Below are positions 26,293 through 36,229 of a stretch of DNA of 64,000 nucleotides, in pieces (within the stretch, counting starts at the first letter, position 1; every line of letters starts with the position of its first letter). The DNA lies in the NCBI GenBank assembly GCA_964035545.1, contig OZ037772.1, forward strand, positions 5,887,389-5,951,388. The letters are read 5' to 3'. The notes beneath the pieces were generated by a model. The model saw nothing but the letters and a program-made list of their open reading frames with translations. It had not been told where the DNA came from and did not search any database. The position numbers and the translations under genes are program-made. Origin of the DNA: Bugula neritina (Eukaryota > Bryozoa > Gymnolaemata > Cheilostomatida > Bugulidae).

Positions 26293-28039
26293 ATGAGAAA
26301 TTTGAAGCAAAGTGTGATAGTGGTAATATATTTAACAGTGGTGGCATATTCTACAGAGCTCTCTTGTGGTAGGTAAACATTTATATACTTATAAATTTTA
26401 GCAAGTTCAGATGTTTGTGAGTTATGACACTGAGTCGTTCTGTTAAAAGAGCACTTGTTATGTTGTGGCATCAGTAAGCAGTGTTGACAGGGCACCTGTA
26501 AGCATGTGTGACACTCGGAAGTACATGTTATAGTACTGCAGTGTAGTACACTAATAACTTTTACTGAGCTGATAACAGCATGTGAAAAATAGCAAAACTT
26601 GAATTTTCATTATTATATAGTTTTTACATGAATATAAGAAGTTTTATCACATTCATGTTATGCTCTATAACTATAGATATGTTTTTAGACAGATCACTTA
26701 ATGAGTATACCAACCAGATGTACACAGAACTCTTGGAAGCCGACCTCCAAATCAACCATACAACATACACAATATGTCTAAGTCTCTGTGCAGTCAACCA
26801 GTCATGTGCTGCTGTATCATATGATGGGTTTACAAGCACCTGCAAGATGTCAGGAACACCCAGTGTCATTGACAACTCAACTGACACTCAGAAAACAACA
26901 TCTGTTAAACAAGCATATTCCAGCACCACTCCGGTGTATGAGTTTTCAACCTTGCTTGCCAGAGGTATTCTAATAAAATAATATGCCATTTATAGATATA
27001 TGTCATTGGTCCAAAAGTCATTAGTGATGTTAGGAAGATCATTCAACCATAATTGCTTCTGTGCCACATATGAATAAGTCTCTAGTCCTCTTTAGAAAAA
27101 AAATTTCATCATAAGCGGTTTCTTTTTACAGGGATAGTGACTATAAACTTGTATTCGAGTATTGGTTAAATAGCCATTCAAATGGTGTTTATAGATTATC
27201 CAAATCTTAAGTAGCTCCAATAAAGTAATCAGGGAACATTTTTATTGCAATTCAGTTGCATAAAAAACCAAAGATCTTATAATAATTATTTTAAACACCA
27301 GTTAGTTTTTGTTTTTAAGAAAAAAGTGCTACAAAATCTAGCGGTATCAATAACCAGCGTATTTACAAAGCCAACAAGGCGATAGATGGCTTGTACCTCC
27401 CCTCTCAACATGGACGCGGGGAAACAGGCAGCTTGGCTCACACATACATTGAAGAATCTCCATGGATTCAAGTAGATCTGTATACCTGTCACTATGTGTA
27501 TGGTGTCAAGATCTGGGACAGATCTGAAAGTCAAAATCCAGGTAAACCATTAATGTTATATGTAGTAAAATTAGGGTGAAAGGTTGACCTTCAAGTAACT
27601 TTGTGGAGATTTTGATCTGAGCATAAATATATATTTGATTAGAAAGACTCACACTTATCGAATTATTTCTTTGTAAATAGCTATACATGCTCTTCCCAAA
27701 TGATAGGATGTAGAAAGGTATAACTTAAAGTTAGTTTTATTGTTTGTAAACATTTACATCGAACAAAATTTTGTTTTGTTCAATACTTTTATAGCTGTCA
27801 ACGACAGACTGGCTAATGTGAGAGTGACAGTTGGTGAAACTGACACTAACTTTGATGATCCACCAGAAGATGAGATCTGTGACTACCTTCCTGGACAACC
27901 ACCTGCAGATATATTTCTGGTTACATGTCATACTAGAATGTTTGGTAGATATGTGAGAGTAACAGCTGTTGAAGTGAATGAAAGATTGAACATCTACGAG
28001 ATGGAAATCCATGGACTAAAAATAAAATATGTCAATTGA
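26293..28039 (+). CDS. Secreted PAN/apple-like plus fucolectin protein, paralog A
   Basis: Four exons join in phase 1 to give about 272 residues. Exon 1 (26293-26368) is a signal peptide (MRNLKQSVIVVIYLTVVAYS). A second in-frame ATG lies one codon earlier at 26290; I chose 26293 because it aligns with the only start in paralog B. Exon 2 (26689-26964) encodes a PAN/apple-like module with YTICLSLCAVNQSCAAVSY and CKMSG. Exon 3 (27320-27541) holds the N-terminal fucolectin half (NKAIDGLYLPSQHG, SPWIQVDL, VYGVKIWDRSE). Exon 4 (27795-28039) holds the C-terminal half ending MEIHGLKIKYVN and a stop. F-type lectins bind fucose and often act as secreted pattern-recognition proteins. The pocket His appears present (SLAHT) and the Arg lies in WDRSE, although their spacing is slightly longer than the classical HX24R. 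No stop or frameshift is seen, so this is the only complete copy in the window. Confidence 0.88.
27003..27165 (+). mobile_element. SINE remnant in intron 2 of lectin paralog A (copy 2)
   Basis: It is 5'-truncated: it lacks the tRNA boxes but keeps the body (TTAGTGATGTTAGGAAGA, ATAATTGCTTCTGTGCCACA) and tail (ACAGGGATAGTGACTATAAA). It occupies the same position after exon 2 as the copy in paralog B, so the insertion predates the gene duplication. Confidence 0.75.
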
Positions 28040-28057
28040 TTTTTTATGCTATTGCAG

Positions 28058-28170
28058 CACTTGCAACCACAGGTTCACATAACAGTCAAAGCACCTGCGT
28101 CCACAGGCTCACATGTCACTCATTGCACAAGATGTCACATGTTAACATGTCACTCACAGCACCTGCATCA
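28058..28170 (+). repeat. Minisatellite in the 3' flank of lectin paralog A
   Basis: About three diverged copies of the 34-bp unit also seen after paralogs B and C (CACCTGCGTCCACAGGCTCA, CACATGTCACTCA). Confidence 0.8.
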
Positions 28171-28889
28171 TGCTTCGTGTGTTCCAAGATTATAGGCTGG
28201 TGAAATTTTTTGATCAGATGGTTTTTTGGTCTTCAACCATATTTGAAAGTTGGTATTATAAAACATTTTTATATAGTAAACCATTTTCAGGTAGTTATGT
28301 TTGTATTTCTTTTAAATATGTGACACATTTTAAGTTAATTTTGAATATAAGTTTTTTTTCTGAAGCTAACAAAATAAAACTAGTTTGCAACTATATCAAG
28401 CCTGTTGAGTTTAAGCATTGACGAGACTAAAGACTCACAGCATTTATACCTTAGTCAAAGAGTTTTACTTTTAGGATGTGATTTTAAAGAATACTATTTA
28501 ATCGTTGAACAATTTTCACTATGTCAATACACTGTAGCCTTGGTAGGCAGTTTTTCTTTAGTTGATCAACTGATGTCGTATTTGTTAGACTCATACGTAG
28601 GCATGCTGTCTCAGAAAAGAGGACTACTCCAATACTAAAGTAATCAATACGATAAGCAACTCCAAAATTGCATAAAATTGGTATTCTAAATTTAAATTGT
28701 CGACACTTTAATTTGTGTTTTAATGTTATAAATTAAATTTAAAAAATAATACATTACATATGTTGACTGCGCTTAGCATCCAGTTGAGTAAAAAGCAACC
28801 AAGATGTTACTAAATAAAATATGAGTAGTTTTAGTTACATGATCAATGGTTTTGGTCTCATGCTGATGCATTCTATTTTTTCTCTAACT

Positions 28890-29700
28890 CTTCATATTAT
28901 TTGCTCGGCAGCCAAGAATATTTGAAATATTGAAGTGAAACTATTTGCAGACGTTAAAAGCAGAAAGCTATTGAACATTAGTTTCTTCCCATACACACTT
29001 CTATACAGGTGCTCTAATGAGTGCTTGCTAGTTCCAGCTACTCTGTGAGCTTCACACTTTCCTTGCTGGAGCTTCATATACTTTTTGCAAGTGTCTGCAA
29101 GTGGTTGCAGGTTTCGGGGTGGTGGTTGTGGAAGAGAAACGTCAGGTATAGAAATAGTAACGATCAGTGCACTGTAGTCTATCTCAGCATTTGTAACCAC
29201 GAAAAAGCATTCATACTCATATTCAGTACTTCTTCAAACACTGAGTCAATATTTTGGATTTATTTTACAAACAAGTATTTGTGAAACTTTTTTAATAAAA
29301 TTGCTAAGGAATCTTGGACTTGTATTGAAAAGCACAACATGCAAACTAGTAACAAATTATAGGCATTTAAAATGATGAAATGGTAGTTTCATAGATTTTT
29401 AATTATACAACTTTCGGTTTAGAACGTAAAGCTTCTATCAGTATTAAAAGAGCTAAATCTTAATCAAAGTACTTTAGACTTAACTTTCAAACATTCAGCT
29501 AATGTTTTTGCCAATTTTTTGTACCCGTTTTTTTACTACAAAATTCAGAAACTGTTGCTATAGCTATGTAGAGACTTCTGCTGTCATGTAACGTGTGAAT
29601 CTGATTTTTAGTTTATGTAAAGAAGTTTCAATTAAAGTGGTGAGAGGAGACTCGTAATAAATTTAATGTAGTCACTTCAAACATTATAAGTGTTAACTTC
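28890..29700 (-). pseudogene. Decayed 3' part of the receptor gene, duplicated with lectin A
   Basis: On the minus strand, 29190-29072 reads AEIDYSALIV, then SLPQPPPRNLQP and LADT, matching the last exon of the 37-45 kb receptor. Its splice acceptor is lost (ACAA instead of ACAG) and the TGA stop has become TGC, so the frame runs on. Flanking noncoding sequence at 29300-29450 matches 38800-38960, the intron region of the receptor. A short match around 29600-29650 (GTGGTGAGAGGAGACTCGT) resembles the stalk exon near 39560. The fragment is not functional. Confidence 0.75.
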
Positions 29701-30757
29701 ATAGTTTTAATGCGTTCATTAGAGATTCAGGCCTGAGATTTCAAGTTACTGTTTCTAATGCCATGCAGTAGTCATTAACAGCTATAAAGCTGAATGCTAG
29801 AATCTTTCTAATATTAGTTTTAAATGCAACTTACTTATACTTGTTTGGGAAGACATTGATGTATTCTATGCAATTAACTTTTAAAAGATCTCTATAATAA
29901 CAAAGAGAACTGCAAGACTTTTAATTATATAGAAGAGTGTTTACTTGTGTCTGAGAGCTATATTATAGAGTGACTACTGAATGAAGCAAAAATCAATTAA
30001 GCTATATATTATAGCTTAATTGCCCCCCAAACTCATTGTGAAACAAAATAGTAATCATGCGCATATAATCAGTTTTTTCTCTCAAATCGAAATCGAGAAT
30101 AAAAATTAGCAATCAGTCAACGAGGGCTTACTTATACGTATTAAATATTTAAACTTAGCTGGCCCATGAGCACTCTGTTTTATAATTAATATATAAGCTA
30201 ATAATAAAAAAGCAGTGCATATAGAAATTCAACATAATAGAAAAAGTCTATCAATTATTCTTTTTCAATATATGATGTCTCCGCCTAGCTTCTTCGATAT
30301 GTTTTTCACTAAGTAGATCATTTTCAGCTGTGTTCCAGTACAAACCACATCTTTCTCTTTTAACTATAAATGGGAAACAATGGGAAACCTGAAGCAAAGT
30401 GTGATAATGGTAATATATTGGACAGTGGTGGCATATTCTACAGAGCTCTCTTGTGGTATGTAAATGTGTTTATTTAAAAATTTCAGCAAATGCATATGTT
30501 TATTCATTGTGACACTAAAGAGTTAGATTGACAGAGCACTTGCTATTTTGTGGCATCAGTTTAAGCTTTGTTGACAGGGCACCTGTAAGCACTTGTGACA
30601 CTGGGAATTAACTGCTATAGTGCTGCAGTGTGATAAATTTTAAAGACTTTTACTGAAACTGTGAACAATATATGAGAGAGAGCTAAACTTATTGTATTTC
30701 ATTATCAATTATGTCCAAATATTTGCAGATTTATACATTTTAAATACAGGCCTTTTT

Positions 30758-30975
30758 CACATGAGCTCACGCAAGTTTATAGTCACTATTGCTTTGAGAA
30801 ACCCCTGATGAAAGAGGTTTTTTTAAATCAGGTCAAGGATTTATTGAAATGAGGCGCAGAAACAAGTATGCTCAATCTCTAACAACACCGATGGTTTTTG
30901 TCGGGGCTCAAACCCATGACTTCCTGCTTACTAAGCAAATGCTCTAAACTCTAGACCACGGCTGCTGCTGCCTAT
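30758..30975 (-). mobile_element. tRNA-derived SINE in intron 1 of lectin B (copy 3)
   Basis: Inverted copy. The minus strand carries a B box (GGTTTGAGCCCC) and A box (TTTAGAGCAT), then the body and the tail with the CCTGATGAAAG inverted repeat. Paralog A has no counterpart here, so this copy inserted after the duplication. Confidence 0.8.
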
Positions 30976-31024
30976 TCTTTACATGCATTAACCCTAGTAT
31001 TAAATTATATGAAAGGCTAAAAGT

Positions 31025-31110
31025 TATTTGCCTCCACTGGGAATTGCAACCGAAACCTCCGGTTAGCAAGTAAGCTGTGTTAAGCATTCCCTCACAGGGG
31101 CAACTAAGAG
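31025..31110 (-). repeat. Second tRNA-like sequence (different SINE or tRNA pseudogene)
   Basis: The minus strand has a B-box-like GGTTGCAATTCCC preceded by GCTTACTTGCTAACCGGAGG, as in a tRNA anticodon arm. It differs from the main SINE family, has no clear cloverleaf and is not a functional tRNA gene. Confidence 0.45.
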
Positions 31111-31342
31111 ATCATGACACTGCAGATTGTAATACTAAATGATATTACCCGTTAGTGAAGCAAAAGGAAAAAAGTGTAATACAAAACTTCATATATATGT
31201 CTTGTTATATACCGTTGGTACTTTAACTCCCTCATTGTAGGAGGTTCTATCACATTTGTTTTATGTTCTATAATTATGGATATGTTTTTAGACAGAGAAC
31301 TTCATGAGTATACCAACCAGATGTACACAGAACTCTTGGAAG

Positions 31343-31347
31343 CCGAC
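31343..31347 (+). repeat. 5-bp target site duplication, left (CCGAC)
   Basis: CCGAC immediately before the 5' LTR is repeated at 34769-34773 immediately after the 3' LTR. Five-bp duplications are typical of gypsy/Ty3 integrases. Confidence 0.93.
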
Positions 31348-31542
31348 TGTTGTATCCTGGCTAAGTGTCCACATCTGTTTTACCAATTATGTGTGAAAGG
31401 TTAATGTACTTATTTTATTAGTCATGGTTTTGAGTGCAATATTATTATGTGCTTGATTGTAAAGCAGTCAGTTGTTATAGCGAGTGCAAGCAGTGCAAAA
31501 TAAACTTTTACTCTCCCTTTACACGAAATCCACATTGATACA
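31348..31542 (+). repeat. 5' LTR
   Basis: 195 bp, TG...CA ends. It contains a poly(A) signal AATAAA at 31499-31504. The translated frame of the element is open back into this LTR, but coding most likely begins at 31610. Confidence 0.93.
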
Positions 31543-31543
31543 A

Positions 31544-31554
31544 TGGCGACGAGA
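31544..31554 (+). promoter_or_regulatory. Primer binding site, probably tRNA-Ser(GCT)
   Basis: TGGCGACGAGA starts one base after the LTR. TGG plus CGACGAG is complementary to the 3' end of eukaryotic tRNA-Ser(GCT) (CTCGTCG-CCA). The match is about ten bases and then fails. Ser primers are known for some gypsy lineages. Confidence 0.65.
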
Positions 31555-31609
31555 ATATAAACTATATTACTTACAACTGGAATATTACTACTCTGGGCAA
31601 TTTCTAACC

Positions 31610-34108
31610 ATGGCTGTCTCTCTGGACACTAGTACAAGCAACGTGAGGACTTTTTCTGTGTCTACAGATCCCCTGACTGTTGGATCAAGGTGGAAGAAGT
31701 GGAAGAGGGCGTTTGAGTACTTTGTTGTAGGGAGAGGGGTTACAAATGCTGCTCAGAAAAAGGCACTGCTATTAAACATGGCTGGCGAAGAAGTGCAAGA
31801 CATATTTGAAGTACTGCCAGCTGGAGAGGGTGCTAATGAATATGCCAGGGCTATGGCAGCACTAGATACTCACTTCACACCCAAGACAAACATTCCCTAT
31901 GAAAGGTCAGTTTTTCGTAGAACAGAGCTGACAAGTGGGGAGACAATCACAAACTACATCACAAGACTACGACAGCTTGCTATTACCTGCGAATATGACG
32001 ATGTGGACAATGTAATTAGAGATCAGGTAATTGAAAAATGTAAGTCTAGTCATCTACGTAGGAAATTACTAGAGAGAGGCTCAGAATTGACACTGGCTCA
32101 TGTAATTTCTATTTCTCAAACGGAGGAAGCTGTCAGTATGCAAAGTGCGGACATTCATAGCTCTGGAGCTGCTGTAAATAGTGTGAGGAATGGCAGAAGT
32201 AAACCACACAAGAAAGACACACATTATGCGTCAAAGGAAAAGAGCTGTTTCAGGTGCAGATCTACAAGGCATGTAGCCTCTTCAGAGGAATGCCCAGCTC
32301 GCACAAAGATGTGTAGGTCATGTGGCAAGAAAGGACATTTTGCCGGGGCCAAGTTTTGCAGAGGAGCTAAGGGACAGATAAACTCTATGGATAATAGTGC
32401 TAAGAAGTATACTGCTGATACTGAGGATGATATTGAAGCCTTGTTTACTGTTAGTGACAATACTGGAGGTGAGATGTTCAACATCAATGCAGCAAGGTCA
32501 GCTAAGCTCTCAGTTCAGGTGAACAATACCAATTTATCTGTACTAATTGACTCAGGAGCTTCTAGCAATTTATTAGATAGAAATACTGCTAAATTAGTAG
32601 GTTGTGTAGTAAAACCAACAACCAAACAATTATTTGCTTATGGTAACAAATCTGCATGCTTAGACTTGATAGGTGAAACTGATGTAAATGTTTTTGTGCC
32701 TTCTACTGGTAAATGTGTGCATGCTAAGTTTTACATATTTAATGGTACTGCTACTACATTGTTATGTAAAAGTACATCTGAGCAGTTGGGTGTGCTGAGG
32801 GTTGGTCCTGTAAGTGAGGGGGTTCACTTTGCTTCTGTGAATAATGTTGCTGATGAGCATCTAATGATGATAGCTAAACTGTCAGTGCCCATGGCAATGA
32901 GTTTTAATGAAATTAAAAATGCTGCTGCTAAATGTTTGGAGATGGGCCAGGTTAGAAAGTCACTAATCAGTGGCCTATGGTCAAACTGCCTTCCTGCATA
33001 CAAAGCTGTCATGACTGAACTAGCTGAAGTTGAAGGAGTAGTCATGAGGGGCAATAGGATTGTAATGCCTGTGTCATTAAGGTCAGTAGCAGTGGAGTTG
33101 GCTCATGAGGGTCACCAGGGTACAAGTAAGACAAAACAGTTGTTGCGTACAAAATCGTGGTGGCCAGGCATGGATCAGGACGTAGAGAGGTTTTGTAAAG
33201 GTTGCTATGAGTGCCAGCTTGTCAGTGCACCGAGCAGACCGCCACCCATGTCCAGTACAAAAATGCCAGACAAGCCATGGGAACACATTGCTTGTGATTT
33301 ACTGGGTCCATTACCCAATGGAGAGAGTATTCTCGTAGTGGTTGACTATTACAGTCGTTATTTTGAGGTAGCATTTCTGAGGTCAACAGTTGCTACAAAA
33401 ATAGTTGAAACTATTGAAGCTATGTTCTGTAGATGGGGAGTTCCATCAAGTATTAGAACTGACAATGGACCACAGTTTGTTAGTCAATCATTTCAGGAAT
33501 TTCTAAATGAGTATGGTGTATTCTGGATGTCCACCACACCAATGTGGCCGGCTGCCAATGGTGAAGTGGAGAGACAAAATAGGAGCCTATTGAAAGCACT
33601 CAAGATAGCTCACATTTCAGGCAAAGACCATAAAGCTGAGTTGAGAAAATTTCTGCTAAGTTATCGTTCAACACCACACTCTGTTACTGGTGTTTCTCCT
33701 GCAGAACTCATGTTGGGGAGAAAACTCCAAACGAAGCTTCCTTGCTTAGAGAAGTCAAACAGACTAGATGAAGAGGTACGAGACCGCCAAGCAGTTGCAC
33801 AGGAGAAGAGTAAGAGTTACTTAAGTAATCAGGCTCATATACCCGATGTCAGTGTAGGAGATGAAGTCTTGATTCGTCAGAATAAAACTGACAAGCTCAG
33901 TGCAACATATGATCCGGAGTCTCAACAGGTTGTTAGCAAACAAGGGTCAGAGGTCGTAGTCCAGTCTAAAAAAGGTATTGAGAAACGCAGAAATGTGTCG
34001 GATGTCAAGCCACTGACTCCAACTTCGAGTCAGGCTATTGCTGTTACTGATAGGCCTTTGAGAAACAGGAAACCTCCTGATAGATATGGGGTCACAGTGA
34101 CTCATTAA
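31610..34108 (+). CDS. Gag-protease-integrase polyprotein without reverse transcriptase
   Basis: One frame of 832 residues from ATG 31610 (ACCATGGCT context). The frame is open 42 codons further upstream, but that part lies largely in LTR/PBS sequence. Gag matrix/capsid region: about residues 1-200 (WKKWKRAFEYFVVG). Two CCHC-type knuckles: about 213-250 (CX2CX4HX6C, a longer last spacer than the usual X4). Aspartic protease: VLIDSGASSNLL, Asp at 314. At about residue 405-415 the sequence passes straight to the linker that normally follows RNase H (MAMSFNEIKNAAAKCL). Integrase: zinc-binding His/His/Cys/Cys (LAHEGHQG ... CKGCYEC, about 499-535), catalytic Asp 563, Asp 618 and Glu 654 with D35E spacing, then a GPY/F-like C-terminal region (VGDEVLIRQNKTDKL). 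No YxDD or RNase H motif occurs. The frame has no stop, so it was kept or copied recently. Confidence 0.9.
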   Translation: MAVSLDTSTSNVRTFSVSTDPLTVGSRWKKWKRAFEYFVVGRGVTNAAQKKALLLNMAGEEVQDIFEVLPAGEGANEYARAMAALDTHFTPKTNIPYERSVFRRTELTSGETITNYITRLRQLAITCEYDDVDNVIRDQVIEKCKSSHLRRKLLERGSELTLAHVISISQTEEAVSMQSADIHSSGAAVNSVRNGRSKPHKKDTHYASKEKSCFRCRSTRHVASSEECPARTKMCRSCGKKGHFAGAKFCRGAKGQINSMDNSAKKYTADTEDDIEALFTVSDNTGGEMFNINAARSAKLSVQVNNTNLSVLIDSGASSNLLDRNTAKLVGCVVKPTTKQLFAYGNKSACLDLIGETDVNVFVPSTGKCVHAKFYIFNGTATTLLCKSTSEQLGVLRVGPVSEGVHFASVNNVADEHLMMIAKLSVPMAMSFNEIKNAAAKCLEMGQVRKSLISGLWSNCLPAYKAVMTELAEVEGVVMRGNRIVMPVSLRSVAVELAHEGHQGTSKTKQLLRTKSWWPGMDQDVERFCKGCYECQLVSAPSRPPPMSSTKMPDKPWEHIACDLLGPLPNGESILVVVDYYSRYFEVAFLRSTVATKIVETIEAMFCRWGVPSSIRTDNGPQFVSQSFQEFLNEYGVFWMSTTPMWPAANGEVERQNRSLLKALKIAHISGKDHKAELRKFLLSYRSTPHSVTGVSPAELMLGRKLQTKLPCLEKSNRLDEEVRDRQAVAQEKSKSYLSNQAHIPDVSVGDEVLIRQNKTDKLSATYDPESQQVVSKQGSEVVVQSKKGIEKRRNVSDVKPLTPTSSQAIAVTDRPLRNRKPPDRYGVTVTH

Positions 34109-34573
34109 ATTCTTTATTGCTTGGTAGATTAGTTTATTAGTTGTTAGTCTCATTAGTTTGTAGAGTTCATATTGCAATTTACAGGGTGACTTGACTGGTT
34201 TACTTAGTGTTTGTGTTGGTTCGGAGACTTGTGTAATCTGGACCAGTCTGATACTTGCTAGTAGTTGGTTGGCGTGTCTTGCTGGGGCTGTGTGTTGTGG
34301 CTGTGGGATTCGGTGGTGGCTCTGTGTGTCCCTCATTGCAGGTTTGCCCTCAGCTCATTCCACACTGCTCACTGTACTTAGTTTAGTTGCTTTAGTTTGA
34401 TATTATGCATTTTATGTAAACTATAGATTTTCAAGGTTCACTGTAATTTGGCTTTACTTAGTTTATTTCAGTATTAATTTTATGGTATTATGTTTTTGGT
34501 TTACCTGAAGTTTGTTGAATTGTTATAAATTTTTATTACGCTAGTATTAAAGCTTTTTCAAGAAAGAAAGGGT
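34109..34573 (+). other. 3' noncoding region and polypurine tract of the LTR element
   Basis: About 460 bp between the stop codon and the 3' LTR. It is GT-rich, with a polypurine tract at 34560-34572 (AAGAAAGAAAGGG). A 69-codon frame at 34191 has no recognisable env-like or other domain. Confidence 0.75.
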
Positions 34574-34768
34574 TGTTGTATCCTGGCTAAGTGTCCACAT
34601 CTGTTTTACCAATTATGTGTGAAAGGTTAATGTACTTATTTTATTAGTCATGGTTTTGAATGCAATATTATTATGTGCTTGATTGTAAAGCAGTCAGTTG
34701 TTATAGCGAGTGCAAGCAGTGCAGAATAAACTTTTACTCTCCCTTTACACGAAATCCACATTGATACA
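34574..34768 (+). repeat. 3' LTR
   Basis: 195 bp, about 99% identical to the 5' LTR. AATAAA lies at 34725-34730. It is followed by the CCGAC duplication and then the second part of lectin exon 2. Confidence 0.93.
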
Positions 34769-35039
34769 CCGACCTCCAAATTAACCATACAACATACACA
34801 ATATGTCTAAGTCTCTGTGCAGTCAACCAGTCATGTGCTGCTGTGTCATATGATGGGTTTACAAGCACCTGCAAGATGTCAGGAATACCCAGTGTTATTG
34901 ACAACTCAACTGACACTCAGAAAACGACATCTGTCAAACAAGCTTATTCCAGCACCACTCCAGTGTATGAGTTTTCAACCTTACTTGCCAGAGGTATTGC
35001 TAATACAACTAATATGTCTTATAAGAGCAGCTGTTTTTT

Positions 35040-35195
35040 AGAGGTTCGAGAGTTGGTTTAGTAAAATCAGGATCAGGGCTTTGATCTCCAGTGAAGGTCA
35101 TTGGTTGTGTTAAGGACAGCATCCAATCATAATTACTGCTTTGTCACATATATGGATAAGTCCTTACTTTGCTTTAAAATGCTTTTCTTCATTAT
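35040..35195 (+). mobile_element. SINE remnant in intron 2 of lectin paralog B (copy 4)
   Basis: Diverged tRNA-like head (GTTGGTTTAGTAAAATCAGG, GGCTTTGATCTCCAGT) and body (GTTAAGGACAGCATCCAATC). Same intron position as in paralog A, hence inherited from the common ancestor. Paralog A has lost the head. Confidence 0.7.
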
Positions 35196-36229
35196 AGTGA
35201 CAGTAAATTTGTGTGATTTTTAATTGCAGTCATTTGGCTGGTGTTTATAGAGACACCAAATTTTAACAAAACTCAATTAACATAGTTCAAAAAAACTATA
35301 CTTTTATTGCAATTCAGTTACATAAAAAGTCTAATATTTTATTAAGTACACACAAGTTGATTTTTTTTAAGAAAAAGTTGCTACAAAATCTGGCAGTACT
35401 TTTAACGATGGCAAGTTCTTGGCTAACAAAGCAATAGACGGTTTGTACCTCCCCTCTCAACATGGACTAGTAGAGACAGGAAGTATGGCCCGGACAAACT
35501 CTGAAGAATCTCCATGGATACAAGTAGATCTGCTTTCCTGTCACTATGTGTATGGTGTCAAGATCTGGGACAGATCTGAAAATACATATTCAAGTGAGTC
35601 ATTGTATTTATAAGTAGTAACAATAGGGTAAGAGGTTGACCTTGAGGTGACTTCAAGCTGTCCATAAGTAAACATGTTTTATCAGAAATATCTGCAAATG
35701 TATAATCTTTTAGTTAAATAATCAAGAAAGAGAGAAAAGGAGAAATATATATCAGATTTGATATATAGCTTGTAAATAAAGGGTGAGAGTTAACCTTAAG
35801 GTGACTTTAAGATGTGCTTAAATAAACATATTTTATCAGAAGTAGAGAGGATTATAGAATCTTTTAGTAAAATAATCAAGAAAAAGAGAGAAGTAGAAGT
35901 AGGAATCAGATTTGCTTCATAGTTTGTAAATATTTAAAACAAACAAAGTTTCTTTGTCAATTTTATAGATCACAATGACAGACTGGCCAATGTGAGAGTA
36001 ACAGTTGGTGAGACTGACACTAACTTTGATGATCTAATAGAAAATGAGATCTGTGACTACCTTCCTGGACAACCACCTGCGGATATTTTTCTGGTTACAT
36101 GTCGTACTAGAATGTACGGTAGATATGTGAGACTAACAGCTGTTGAAGTGAATAATAAACTGAATATCTACGAGATGGAAATCCATGGATTAAAAATCAA
36201 ATCTGCCTATTAATTTGTTTGTGCCATTG

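Larger units (their letters stand above)
31348..34768 (+). mobile_element. Gypsy/Ty3-type LTR retrotransposon lacking RT and RNase H
   Basis: A 3,421-bp element bounded by two 195-bp LTRs (31348-31542 and 34574-34768) that start TGTTGTATCC and end GATACA. The LTRs differ at two positions by my reading (G/A near 31436 and A/G near 31498). A primer binding site follows the 5' LTR after one base, and a polypurine tract (AAGAAAGAAAGGG) ends one base before the 3' LTR. The target duplication is CCGAC. Inside is one open frame for Gag, protease and integrase; the reverse transcriptase and RNase H are missing as if removed by an in-frame deletion. The copy therefore depends on RT from another element, although its own frame is undamaged. 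It lies in the same direction as, and within, exon 2 of lectin paralog B. Confidence 0.92.
30380..36213 (+). pseudogene. Fucolectin paralog B, split by an LTR retrotransposon
   Basis: The exon structure is identical to paralog A. Exon 1 (30380-30455) is a signal peptide, MGNLKQSVIMVIYWTVVAYS. Exon 2 runs 31292-31347, is interrupted, and resumes at 34774-34993. Exon 3 is 35372-35593 and exon 4 is 35969-36213. Leaving out the insertion and one copy of the 5-bp duplication (CCGAC), exon 2 is 276 bp, equal to paralog A. The interrupting element (31348-34768) has stops and a poly(A) signal, so a normal full-length product is not expected from this allele. Exons 3-4 carry no other lesion. At the place of A's likely fucose-pocket His (AHT) this copy has Arg (ART). 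The intact remainder and near-identical LTRs imply a recent disruption, possibly polymorphic. Confidence 0.85.

Noticed and set aside
34191-34400. env-like frame after the Gag-Pro-Int gene
   Set aside because: 69 codons, no signal for a glycoprotein, no relation to known env; most likely noncoding 3' region of the element.
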